Positions 1-9,800 of a stretch of DNA of 14,122 bases are shown here, piece by piece. A model generated the notes under the pieces. That model was not told where the DNA came from. It did no database searches and worked only from the letters and a program-made list of their open reading frames with translations. The number at the start of each line of letters is the position of its first letter. The first letter of the stretch is position 1. The DNA is from JAXJQF01 sp036311285 (GTDB taxonomy: Bacteria > Pseudomonadota > Gammaproteobacteria > Enterobacterales > Succinivibrionaceae): the NCBI GenBank assembly GCA_036311285.1, contig JAXJQF010000079.1:1-14122 (forward strand), in the 5' to 3' direction. The position numbers and the translations under genes were made by a program.

Positions 1-74
1 ACGTAGTATTCAGTGCCCACACAGATTGTCTAGATTTTGTTTTTAAAGAACTCTTACTTAGCTTGTAAGCAAGT
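1..74 (-). other. rRNA operon leader (16S leader) with boxA, partial
   Basis: On the minus strand, positions 31 to 12 read AGACAATCTGTGTGGGCACT, which from memory is identical to the block in the E. coli rrn leader between boxA and 16S. Just upstream, at 53-40, lies GAGTTCTTTAAAAA, a good match to boxA (TGCTCTTTAACA), the antitermination site bound by NusB-S10. A small CTTG-CTTA-CAAG hairpin at 73-62 sits where boxB normally lies. The 16S gene itself would begin roughly 100-200 bases beyond the left edge. The order promoter, boxB-like hairpin, boxA and conserved block is the usual gammaproteobacterial rrn arrangement. Confidence 0.88.
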
Positions 75-130
75 GATGTGCATTTTAATCGCTTTTAAAA
101 TTTCGTCAACACTTTTTTGCAAAATTTTTA
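74..130 (-). promoter_or_regulatory. rRNA operon promoter with UP element
   Basis: Read on the minus strand, a -35 TTGACG (109-104) is followed by a 16-base spacer and a -10 TAAAAT (87-82), then a GCACATC discriminator and a probable start near 74-75. The sequence directly upstream of the -35 (about 110-130) has alternating A and T tracts (AAAAATTTTGCAAAAAAGTG) that fit the UP-element consensus bound by the RNA polymerase alpha C-terminal domain. The TGCAC after the -10 resembles E. coli rrn P2. Expected control is by growth rate and ppGpp/DksA, which is known for rrn promoters but only inferred here. Only one promoter is seen. Confidence 0.85.
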
Positions 131-283
131 AACTTTTTTATTTTGAGTGATGACAATTTATAATTATGGACAAAACTTATACAAAATTCTTGCAATTTTA
201 TCTGTTTTTTGAACTTGCTTAAAAAAAAACTTTTCATAAAATTAAGAATATTTCATTTTTTAACAAAATTATGTTAATCAAAT

Positions 284-2854
284 TTAATAATTTAACCTCT
301 CATTTAATCCACTTGCTCGTTTTGTCCTAATTCTAGCACCTGAAATCAATGTTTTTTTATCACTAACTAAAGTTAATTGGGTTTTAGCTCTAGTAACACC
401 TGTGTAAATAAGTTCTTTAGATAATAATCTTTGAGCATTATTAGGTATCACTACTAAGCAATGTGTAAATTCTGACCCTTGAGATTTATGTATACTCATG
501 GCAAATGCTAAGTCATATTCACTTAAAATAGTAAATGGTATTGAATAATATCCACCATCCTCATCTTGTAACCATACTCTTTGCATATTAGGATATCGAG
601 AATCAAAACCACATATGCCTATATCACCATTATAAACACCCTTCTTACCAATTGTACGATCATTATTAGTTATCATAATAGCTAAGCCTGGAAACCAACT
701 ATTCGAAATTAATTCTTGTTGTCTTGAAGTTAATTCATGTGTTTTGGTTTTGATTTTGTTAAATAGAAAATTAGATAAAACTGTATTTAAATTGTCTACA
801 CCTAATACCCCCTTGTAAAAAGGAGATAAGATTCGATATTTATTGAAACTTATAAAAATTGATTCTATTACTGTTATATCATCTAAAGTTTTATCAAAAC
901 CTGCAATGTTAGAAGCAACCTTATCAAAATATTCCTTGTAGCTATCTACTTCAAGATAGCCACAAGTATCATTATTTACAAACAATGATATCCCTTTATC
1001 ACTAAATTTTTTGGATATTTCATTTAATATCTTGCTATTTTTGATATTTCCAATAGAAATATCAAACACCAAATCCTTTTGCTTATTCATGCATTCATTT
1101 TCATTTAATGATGAATATTGTAAATGTTCATCTAAAATAATAGAAACCTTTCCATTCCATTTAGATTTTCCATTTTTATCTGTTTCAACGACGTCAGCAA
1201 CACTTGCACTGTTTAATAGAGAAATTGTATTTTCGAATTCTTCCTCTGTTATATCTCTATTGATATCGTATGCAATTTTTCCAATTCCCTTGTTTGCATC
1301 AAAACGCCATGATTTAATTAAGGATGCAATAGAATTTGCAAGTTTACCTTTCTTCAATTGCTCTATATTGTAGCTTGATAACTTTGACAATTTATCTAGC
1401 AAGGCATGATCAATCTCCTTATCCTGATCGAGAATATTACTGATATCACCTAAAACAGAACCAGCTTCCACGCTTGATAATTGATCTTTATCCCCAAGAA
1501 ATATTACATGCTTTGTTTTAGAAATGTCGATTGCAGATATTAGTTTATACATCATAGAAATATCGATCATTGATGTTTCATCAATAACGATGATGTCATA
1601 TATCAATTTATTTCTTGAATTATATTTTTGAGCTTCACTCTTTCCTTGATATATTCCCAACAGAGAATGAATTGTACAACTTTCATTTATTAGTTTTGAT
1701 AAAGAAAACGTCTTTTCTTTTTCATCTGCAAACAATTCATCACAAGACTTTATAAAATCTTTATTATTTTCAACAGTATCGGACAAGGACTGTTTCATTC
1801 TTGATGCAGCTTTACCAGTTGGAGCGGCTAACGCAATTCTCGGTTCTGTTGTATCACTCTCTTGTGTAAAATATGGAGTATATATTCCTCTTCTATAACA
1901 CTTAACTAAAAGTGCTAATATTTTAGCAACTGTAGTTGTTTTGCCTGTACCAGGTCCGCCTACAATAAATTTTACTGGGAACAGTAAAGACATCGCAGCA
2001 GCAACTTTTTGCCAGTTGCATTCTTCTTGTGTTGTTTCTAAAGCTTGATTTGCCGCTTTGTCATAAGAAGGAAATAGAATATTTAACCATTTTGCGTAGT
2101 ATTTAAAATCATCGCTATCTAATGATTTCATTTTCCCTTCTGCTAATGACTTATTTAAAAAATTCGCAATTTCTATTTCATAGTTCAAAAGTTTTGGAAT
2201 ATATATTTTATTTTTGTTGATAATACCAAAACATCTTTTTTCTGATTGATCACAAATTAAATTTGTTAAATAACTCCTATTTGTATTTAACTGACTTTGC
2301 GTACTTTCGTCCTCAAGCGCATTTATTTCGTTATCCGAAATTACTTTAAAATTAAGCATAAAGTTAAACAAATTTTGTTCAACAATGTTTTCTATAAACG
2401 CTAACAAAGCATTCAAATTTTCTTTATCATTGTTTACAAAAAAATCATAGGTATTCTTTATATCTATATCTTCATTCTTAGACATATTTTCAAGAGTTTT
2501 TTCTAACTTTTGTTTAAACAATTCGTAAAGATTTTCGATGTTTATGCAAACACTTCCTGATTCATATTGGTTAGTTAAGATTAAAAATACCAAAAACTCT
2601 GCATAATTAAGCTGTGTAGAACTATTTAACTCTAATTCCTTATATTTACAGTTATCAACATTATTTTCATTACTACATACATCATCAATTAACAATTTAT
2701 CAACAACTTGCTTACAGCTTATACACAAATTACTAATATGCAAAGAAATTGCTCGATTGAAATTTGTCCAACATGGTAAATTTATGCAATTTGTTACTAT
2801 TTGAGATGTTATCTTTTTATTAATCGATAAGTTATCAATATTTGTATTATTCAT
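284..2854 (-). CDS. recD: RecBCD exonuclease V alpha subunit, 5'-3' helicase
   Basis: RecD is the fast 5'-3' SF1B helicase motor of RecBCD. Numbering from the first Met (2866), I see Walker A GGPGTGKTTT at 303-312, motif Ia AAPTGKAASRM at 347-357, the DETSM box at 429-433, motif III FLGDKDQLSSVEAGSVLGDI near 456-475, YNGDIGI near 745-751, and motifs V/VI SIHKSQGSEF (791-800) and YTGVTRAKTQL (821-831). WQKVAAA just before Walker A and RTKRASGL near the end match E. coli RecD. The protein is about 856 residues against about 608 in E. coli; most of the excess is an N-terminal domain longer by about 130 residues and an extra stretch around 560-640. I prefer the Met at 2854, which has GGAG six bases upstream and gives an 8-base ATGAATAA overlap with recB; the ATG at 2866 (AGG upstream) is possible. 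No clear terminator follows before the rrn promoter. Confidence 0.96.
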   Translation of the reverse strand: MNNTNIDNLSINKKITSQIVTNCINLPCWTNFNRAISLHISNLCISCKQVVDKLLIDDVCSNENNVDNCKYKELELNSSTQLNYAEFLVFLILTNQYESGSVCINIENLYELFKQKLEKTLENMSKNEDIDIKNTYDFFVNNDKENLNALLAFIENIVEQNLFNFMLNFKVISDNEINALEDESTQSQLNTNRSYLTNLICDQSEKRCFGIINKNKIYIPKLLNYEIEIANFLNKSLAEGKMKSLDSDDFKYYAKWLNILFPSYDKAANQALETTQEECNWQKVAAAMSLLFPVKFIVGGPGTGKTTTVAKILALLVKCYRRGIYTPYFTQESDTTEPRIALAAPTGKAASRMKQSLSDTVENNKDFIKSCDELFADEKEKTFSLSKLINESCTIHSLLGIYQGKSEAQKYNSRNKLIYDIIVIDETSMIDISMMYKLISAIDISKTKHVIFLGDKDQLSSVEAGSVLGDISNILDQDKEIDHALLDKLSKLSSYNIEQLKKGKLANSIASLIKSWRFDANKGIGKIAYDINRDITEEEFENTISLLNSASVADVVETDKNGKSKWNGKVSIILDEHLQYSSLNENECMNKQKDLVFDISIGNIKNSKILNEISKKFSDKGISLFVNNDTCGYLEVDSYKEYFDKVASNIAGFDKTLDDITVIESIFISFNKYRILSPFYKGVLGVDNLNTVLSNFLFNKIKTKTHELTSRQQELISNSWFPGLAIMITNNDRTIGKKGVYNGDIGICGFDSRYPNMQRVWLQDEDGGYYSIPFTILSEYDLAFAMSIHKSQGSEFTHCLVVIPNNAQRLLSKELIYTGVTRAKTQLTLVSDKKTLISGARIRTKRASGLNERLNY

Positions 2855-5800
2855 CTTCTTCTCCATTTAACACCTTATCTAATCTATTAATAAAGTCTTC
2901 ATTTAGTAAATGAAAATAAGACCCACCCTTTTTAGTTACACAATCAACACCTCTTAAATATAGATAAATCGCTCCACCCATATTTTTGGTGTAGTTATAC
3001 TCATTGCCTCCTTTTTGTTTTAGAAATCTATTCATCGCAACGGTATATAAAGAATATTGTAAATAGTAGCAAGAAGAGGCAATGCTTTGTCTTAATGAAT
3101 CATCATTGTAATCACTATAGTCTTCACCTAGGAAATTAGATTTATAGTCAAGAATATAATACTTATTCTTATACATAAAAAATAAGTCGATATATCCCTT
3201 TAAAAATCCTTGAACATTTTCAAAATCAAAATCTGATTTTGTAACTGTATCCGTTGGCAAGAAAAAGGCTTGTCTGTTATCTTCTAACATCTGTCTATTA
3301 TATTCATTAAATAAATCTGATAATTTGTTACAACTAAATAATTTATCACCTTGAGCTAATGATATAAAAAACTCATGTTCCTTTAATACACAGTCATCGT
3401 CTATATCAGATAATGAAAACTCTTCACCTTTTACCAATGGTGTTTGTAAAATATCATTAACCCAGTTTACTAGCATATATAAAGAGGAATATTCTTCACC
3501 TTCCCTGCATTCAGCACTACCATAGTTTTTATCAAACTTAGTTAACTGTATCTGTTGTTTAACAACTTTAGCAAGTCTTGTATTTAAAACCTCCTTCTCT
3601 GACAAATTATCAAAATTCTTTATAAAGTCATTCTTAAATGAGATTTTCTCAAAAATTGCATGTAGGAAAGTACCTGCTTCAGCCCCTTTTGGAAATAAAC
3701 TACTATACGTTCTTTTCTTAACATCAGTTAAAGATTCTACATCACCATTTTGAGTCTCATCATCAATTAACCCTTCATCTATTTGAATAGCTGTATGAGG
3801 AGTATAATTATTATGAGAATTTATTGTTAAAGAAGAGAACGATGTTGTTTTCCATTTTGACTTATATTTTTCTCTACACTCTTTAACCTCATATTTTTCA
3901 AAATCTATCTCTTCCTTACCTAAATCTTTCTCTGTGCATATAGGTACATTTTCCCACTCTTGTTCAACATCTAACTTTGTAAAATTCTTAAATGAAAATA
4001 TCTTACTGAATGAAACATTATTACCATCATTCTCATAATACTGTTCATCATTCATATAATCTTCTATATCACATAATCTCTTTTCTAATGGATTTTCTGT
4101 TTTACAAACTTCTTTAAAATTTTGAGTCCACAAATACATTGCGTACTTAGCTCTAGTATATGCAACATATGCAAGACGCAATTCTTCAAATCCCGCTTGA
4201 GTTCTATAGTTGTCGTAAGCTATTTTTATCTGTTCGTTTTGTTCGTTTTCTTTACAATATTTAGTACCGAAAGAAGAAATTTCATAAAACTTTTTTATTT
4301 CGTCATTTGATTGAGCGTAGTAGTCTATATACTTAGAACCTTTATTTATTTTTTCATCTTTTTCTGTAATTTCAATCATATAAGGGATGAAAACAATATT
4401 ATATTCAAGTCCCTTTGATTTATGGTGAGTATATATCTTAAGTAGATTATTAGTTGAACTTGATCTAATCGTTAATCCACTACTTTCTGCAACATTCTCA
4501 GATTCATCGACGTTATCGTTAGAAACAAGCAAATCTTCACTTTCTTGAATAATATTCTCAATTGATAAATTACTACCATACTTATCACATATAGGTTGAA
4601 TAACTTCAGCTATATGTAATATGTTAGTTAACATAATCTCACTATTAGCTCTATTGTTTATAAACACATCGTTATTTAGTTTTACACCTTCACTTAAAAA
4701 GTGATTAAGCATTTTTAAAAATCCAATTCTGTGCCAGATATCATTACATTCACTTAACAACGAAATAACTTTTTCTATTACATCATCAGATAATATTCTT
4801 TCAAACTCTGCACAATCACAATTAAAAAATTTAGAGCCAACTAATTGCCTAATACAACTTCTACTTTTTGGTGAACATACAGCTTTCATTAAATACAAGA
4901 TTGCCTTATATTCATCTGTATCGATAATCTTTTCTTTATTAGATAAATATACCGACGGAATGCCTTTCTCAATTAATGCTCTATAAATAGTTTTATATTC
5001 ATTAATGCTTCTCACCAAAATCGCTATATCTGAAAGTCGTATCTTTCTATACTCACCATTTTCACGAATTAGATAGCCTCTTCTTAACAATTCTACAATT
5101 TTTAAAACGCAAGATTTTGTAACAGAATCTACGTCTTGATGCCAAGCCTTCGATTTTGATTTTTGGTTTTCTTCAATTAAATCAGGTGTAGGTGAAGTAA
5201 TAAAATTTACGTGACAGGCAGGCAGATCATTAAACAATGATTTTAATGCAGTACTATCTTTATTTAAATCTGCGTCTATGTCATCACTTAAATATATAGC
5301 CATTTGATTAGATGACATATTATTTGCTTTTACATCTTCAAAGTTAATTTTTTGTTCAGAGAATAAATCATTATTCTCTACATTAAATAAAAGATTGGTA
5401 GCATATATCAACTTTTGACTAGATCTAAAGTTTGTATCTAATGTATAAAGCTTTCCTATTTCACCATTTATTTGGTTTCTAATATTTTGGTAACCATATA
5501 TGTTGGCACCACGGAACATATATATAGATTGTTTAGGATCACCTACTGCAATGAAACATGAAATGGTATTGTCTTCCTTGTTATCTCCATTACTTATATT
5601 ATTTTTATCATTGTCAGTTAAATGATCTATTCTGTTGTCTCTTATACCACCTTTTGTATTCGCTTTTATATTATTTATATATATACTTTTAAAGATACTT
5701 AACTGCACGTCGTCAGTATCTTGAAACTCATCTACAATAATTAAAGGAAATTTATTTCTAATAGATTTAGCCAAAGATCCTGTTTTGTCATTTTTTAAGG

Positions 5801-6836
5801 CTGATTCTAGTTTTATTAATAAATCATCAATAGTAATGTACTTATTAATATCTTTAATCTTTTCTAGATTATCAAAAGCTAGTAGGTAAATATAATGTAT
5901 AATTTGTTTAGCCGCAGCCTCAAATATATTTTCTAGTTTTGATTTAGTTATATTATTCAACCACAAGTCTTTATTTTTTAACTCTGCAACTATCCAATCA
6001 ACCACTTTTGAAATCTTTTGTTGTATAGAAAGCTCATTGTCATTTAACTCTCGATTTAACTCACTACTTAAACCTGAGTTAATAAAACAATCAGCATTAA
6101 TTGTATTTCGATTATAAACTTCAAAATTCTTGGAGCCATTCTCTTCTATTAAAGAAATAATACTTTTGATAAAAGTTTTTATATTTGATTCAACATTATC
6201 ACATTTTTCTTCATATTTATCAGTATTTCTAAACTTAGAACAATCAAAGTTTATCAATTCATTTAAACTATATTTTTTAACATCAAATACAACCTTTCTA
6301 ATTTCATTTATCAATGCTGTTGTTTTTAGCTTTGATATATCATTGTGTAATTCATATTTTTGATCTAAATTTGTGTCTAAAGAATTACTAGCTAAAACAG
6401 ATCTTGCAAAGCCATGAATAGTCTTAACTTGTACTTCACTACTTTTATACTCACATTGTTCAAGTAATGTTATAGCATCTGCTTCTCTACCCTTGTATTG
6501 TTCTAAAATAAATGAACTTATTTCATCTTCTGGTTTATAACTTTCATCGTCTAAGCTTTTTATAAAATCAAGCTTAACTTCATGAATCTTTTCAAACACC
6601 TTGCGCTTTAAGTCTGCTGTTGCAGCATTAGTAAATGTCATTAACACAATTTTAGTTATGTCCATTGGTGGAATACTATTTTGTTTTTCATTCAACCAAA
6701 TACCTAAAACTGCTCGTAATACAAGAGCAGAAACTGTATATGTTTTACCGGTACCTGCAGAAGCTTCTATCAATGACGCATTCTCAAAAACCAATTCCTT
6801 AAATGGAATAATATTCTTAGTATTATGTTTTTCCAT
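2847..6836 (-). CDS. recB: RecBCD exonuclease V beta subunit, helicase-nuclease
   Basis: RecB is the 3'-5' SF1A helicase and sole nuclease of RecBCD, and it loads RecA after Chi. Seen in order: Walker A EASAGTGKT (24-32), MTFTNAATADLKRK (66-79), TIHGFARS (139-146), Walker B VDEFQDTD (368-375), VGDPKQSIYMFRGA (431-444), LDTNFRSS (466-473), THHKSKGLEY (803-812) and VAYTRAK (891-897). In the C-terminal nuclease domain, H1059 (GTFLHAIF), D1217 (GYIDLFF) and D1230/K1232 (ILDYKS) match E. coli H956, D1067, D1080 and K1082 with the same 13-residue spacing between the two aspartates, so the nuclease looks intact. Length is 1329 against about 1180 in E. coli. Part of the excess is an Asn/Asp/Lys-rich insert at 390-427 between motifs II and III. 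The start has a strong SD (AAGGAGGAT) that overlaps the recC stop; the intergenic gap is 11 bases. The 3' end overlaps recD. Confidence 0.98.
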   Translation of the reverse strand: MEKHNTKNIIPFKELVFENASLIEASAGTGKTYTVSALVLRAVLGIWLNEKQNSIPPMDITKIVLMTFTNAATADLKRKVFEKIHEVKLDFIKSLDDESYKPEDEISSFILEQYKGREADAITLLEQCEYKSSEVQVKTIHGFARSVLASNSLDTNLDQKYELHNDISKLKTTALINEIRKVVFDVKKYSLNELINFDCSKFRNTDKYEEKCDNVESNIKTFIKSIISLIEENGSKNFEVYNRNTINADCFINSGLSSELNRELNDNELSIQQKISKVVDWIVAELKNKDLWLNNITKSKLENIFEAAAKQIIHYIYLLAFDNLEKIKDINKYITIDDLLIKLESALKNDKTGSLAKSIRNKFPLIIVDEFQDTDDVQLSIFKSIYINNIKANTKGGIRDNRIDHLTDNDKNNISNGDNKEDNTISCFIAVGDPKQSIYMFRGANIYGYQNIRNQINGEIGKLYTLDTNFRSSQKLIYATNLLFNVENNDLFSEQKINFEDVKANNMSSNQMAIYLSDDIDADLNKDSTALKSLFNDLPACHVNFITSPTPDLIEENQKSKSKAWHQDVDSVTKSCVLKIVELLRRGYLIRENGEYRKIRLSDIAILVRSINEYKTIYRALIEKGIPSVYLSNKEKIIDTDEYKAILYLMKAVCSPKSRSCIRQLVGSKFFNCDCAEFERILSDDVIEKVISLLSECNDIWHRIGFLKMLNHFLSEGVKLNNDVFINNRANSEIMLTNILHIAEVIQPICDKYGSNLSIENIIQESEDLLVSNDNVDESENVAESSGLTIRSSSTNNLLKIYTHHKSKGLEYNIVFIPYMIEITEKDEKINKGSKYIDYYAQSNDEIKKFYEISSFGTKYCKENEQNEQIKIAYDNYRTQAGFEELRLAYVAYTRAKYAMYLWTQNFKEVCKTENPLEKRLCDIEDYMNDEQYYENDGNNVSFSKIFSFKNFTKLDVEQEWENVPICTEKDLGKEEIDFEKYEVKECREKYKSKWKTTSFSSLTINSHNNYTPHTAIQIDEGLIDDETQNGDVESLTDVKKRTYSSLFPKGAEAGTFLHAIFEKISFKNDFIKNFDNLSEKEVLNTRLAKVVKQQIQLTKFDKNYGSAECREGEEYSSLYMLVNWVNDILQTPLVKGEEFSLSDIDDDCVLKEHEFFISLAQGDKLFSCNKLSDLFNEYNRQMLEDNRQAFFLPTDTVTKSDFDFENVQGFLKGYIDLFFMYKNKYYILDYKSNFLGEDYSDYNDDSLRQSIASSCYYLQYSLYTVAMNRFLKQKGGNEYNYTKNMGGAIYLYLRGVDCVTKKGGSYFHLLNEDFINRLDKVLNGEEDE

Positions 6837-6847
6837 ATTTATCCTCC

Positions 6848-9800
6848 TTATTTATTTTTACTTCTTTTTTTACTTGTTTTATAAATGCTGTTCTCTAAGA
6901 AAAATGAAAATGTATAGTACATTTTTAACAGTTCTTCATATCCGTAGAAGTCAGATAGCTTAAAGGTATTATCTTTATAAAGTAGATATGAATAATTTCT
7001 ATTTAAATCTGTATTACCAAATAAAGGAATATACACTCTTCTTTCTTTATTCATAATCTCACTTATCTTATTTTGAATGAAACATGAATTATCTAGAACT
7101 CCTAAAGGTTCACCTTCAAAGTCTTTTATTACACTATCAAACAACACATCTAGTAATTTACTCGGCACTCCATCAACTGATTTAAAAGCAGCATACGGTT
7201 TGATGTTTCCTATTAAAAATGAAGTAATAACCTTTTCTAAAAACGCTTTTCCTTCATAAGCAAAATACTCTTTATAACGTTTAAATCTTTCCTGTGATAA
7301 TTCAAGTGATAGTTTTGTTTTTAATTGAAAGTTCTCATTTATATTTGAAACTAATATTTTTGCACCTTCATTTTTTACTAAAACAATATTTTCTAAATCA
7401 AATATCTTCATATTTGACGAATCATTATCTACTTCAGATTCTCCTAACTTAACATTATCTTTATGTTGATATCTTATTTTGTCTAAGTGTGCACATAAGA
7501 AGATTATCTTTAACATTACTTCTACATTGAATTTATAATCACTATGGAATAGATTTGAATATATAAAAGTATTACCATGCAACTCTTCAAAAGTGCCTGT
7601 TAGATTTACTCTTAAGATATCTTTTGATTTATCAAAATGTTTTAATGAGTTTATAAAATCTTGATCCTCTATCTTAATATCAAAACTCATATCAATAACT
7701 AATGGTTTTCTCTCATTTTCTTTAAATGGAACTAAAACCTTAGTTACTTCTAAAATCTCATTACAAAGGTCTGACTTAATCTTATCCCCGATATATGACA
7801 ATGGAAATACATGCTTCTTATCATATACATCTAAGAAATTATTAATTAGTTCTCTAATTTCTGAAAGTTTTTTATCTATAGATTTTTTATCGTTTACTAC
7901 TATTTTTTTATTATCAGGAGTAATTACTTCTGCTTTAGTTAAATAGTCATTCACAATATTAAGTAAATCTACTTTGATTTTATTTTTTTCATATTCATTT
8001 AAACTATACACTTCTGTAGTTTGAAGTTTATTAGTGTTTATAAAATCACTAAATGATTTTAGATTTAGAACCTTTGTGTAGAAGTATTTTGCTTGATCTC
8101 TAGTAAATTCAATTAGTTGATTTAAGTCTAAATTGATAACACAAACCTTTGTATCATTAAAATTAACAATATCGTCAATGATTTTATTATTCTTATCATA
8201 CCAGGAATAACCTAGCTTAAGTACTTTTAATACACCATTACATAAATATTCATCTTCAATTCTTTTACCAATTTTCTCATTTACAAAATATTGTTTTAAA
8301 TAAGAGCTATCTCCATCTTTTTTAAAATTCTCTAAGTCATAAGCAAGGTTTGAAATAGACTTTACTAAAGATTGTTTTATTTTATTTTCATTATCCTTAT
8401 AGTCTGTAAAAAAAACACTAAACTTTAATGTTTCTTTAAAGTCATTACAATTTTCTAAATTATAACCACTTAATAAATTAGGCTTTGAACATTCACAATA
8501 AACAAAGTTCTCATAGATATAATTTTGTAACAGAGTTACTAAGCTTGATGGATTTAAAGTTGTACCTGTCGCTGCATCCATACCTTGATAAGAAATGTAT
8601 AACCTATCTTGAGCTAATAATAGATTTTCTAAGAAGATATAACTATCATCATCCTTCATTAAACGGTCTTGGTATTGGGGATATTTAGCCATTAAATCAA
8701 ATTGGTTTTCAACCATTGTTCTAGGATATTTACCATCATCCATTCCCAGCATAAATACATATCTATATTGAATAGATCTCATTGGCACAAAGGTACAAAA
8801 ACTTATTTTACCTGAAAGCATTTGACCAAAATTGGATTGTTCCTTCCATGAATTGTTTAAATACCCTATCAAATAAGGAAGTAATAATCTTGGTTTATTT
8901 ACAATACTATTTTCATAATAACGATTTAAATTAGACAAAGTTATCTTTATATGTCTTTGTAAAGACTTTACTTCATCTAAATCTAAATTAAAGAATCTTG
9001 TAATAATATTGTCATCAATAAAATCGTTCCAATCCTTTGGCGTCCAATCCTCTTCTGTTGGATTTATGTTGAATAAGTTCTTTATTTGTTTCTTGAATAT
9101 GTTTCTAAAATCCTTTAGATTTTCATAAAACATATAAAAGTTACCTAAAAGCTGGCTTACTTCAGTTCCTTCAATAGAGGTATTAAACTCTGAACTGTTC
9201 CCAACCTCAGATGGAAGCAACAAACCTGATAAATAACGATCTAACCCATCCTCTAACGAAAACAATGGTTTCACATTAAACTCTGCAAATATACTTTGAG
9301 TATCGCTATTCTCAATACCCATTATCATATTATTATTTGCTATCAAATTTGATAAAGATTCTATATCTTTAGAACTAATATTAAACTTAGACCCTATAGC
9401 TTCTATGCTTAACATTTTAAGTATCTTTTCTATAGTTATCGGTTCATGTAACTTAGACGATGAATCAGAATAATTTCGTTCCTTTATTTGCTTTTCATTA
9501 TTATCTAAATTATTATTTCTTAAATTGTCATTTAAAAAATCTAAAGAACATAAAGTTAAAAAGTCCAAGAACACTTTGACTAATGAATTATCTTCCTTTT
9601 TATCCTTATCACAGATAACGTATTTAATAGATTGTTCTAAAGATGCATTACATTCATCAAATACCCCTTTTATAGTTGGAATATAGTCTTTTATTTTTGG
9701 TATAACAACTACAATATCATTAAAGGTTACGCTAGGATCATTTGTTAAGATATCTAATATGTTGTCATAAAGATTTTGCACCTCTCTAATAATATTAGGA

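Noticed and set aside
1011..1373. 120-residue plus-strand ORF
   Set aside because: It lies entirely antisense to recD, whose motifs are secure; no start signals.
4122..4310. Plus-strand ORF antisense to recB (and similar ones at 6130-6363, 7077-7259, 8485-8688, 9870-10082, 10209-10433)
   Set aside because: All are shadows inside secure recB or recC coding sequence with no own translation signals.
6601..6963. 120-residue plus-strand ORF across the recC-recB junction
   Set aside because: Antisense to the start of recB and end of recC, no SD, product is low-complexity Phe/Ile/Tyr.
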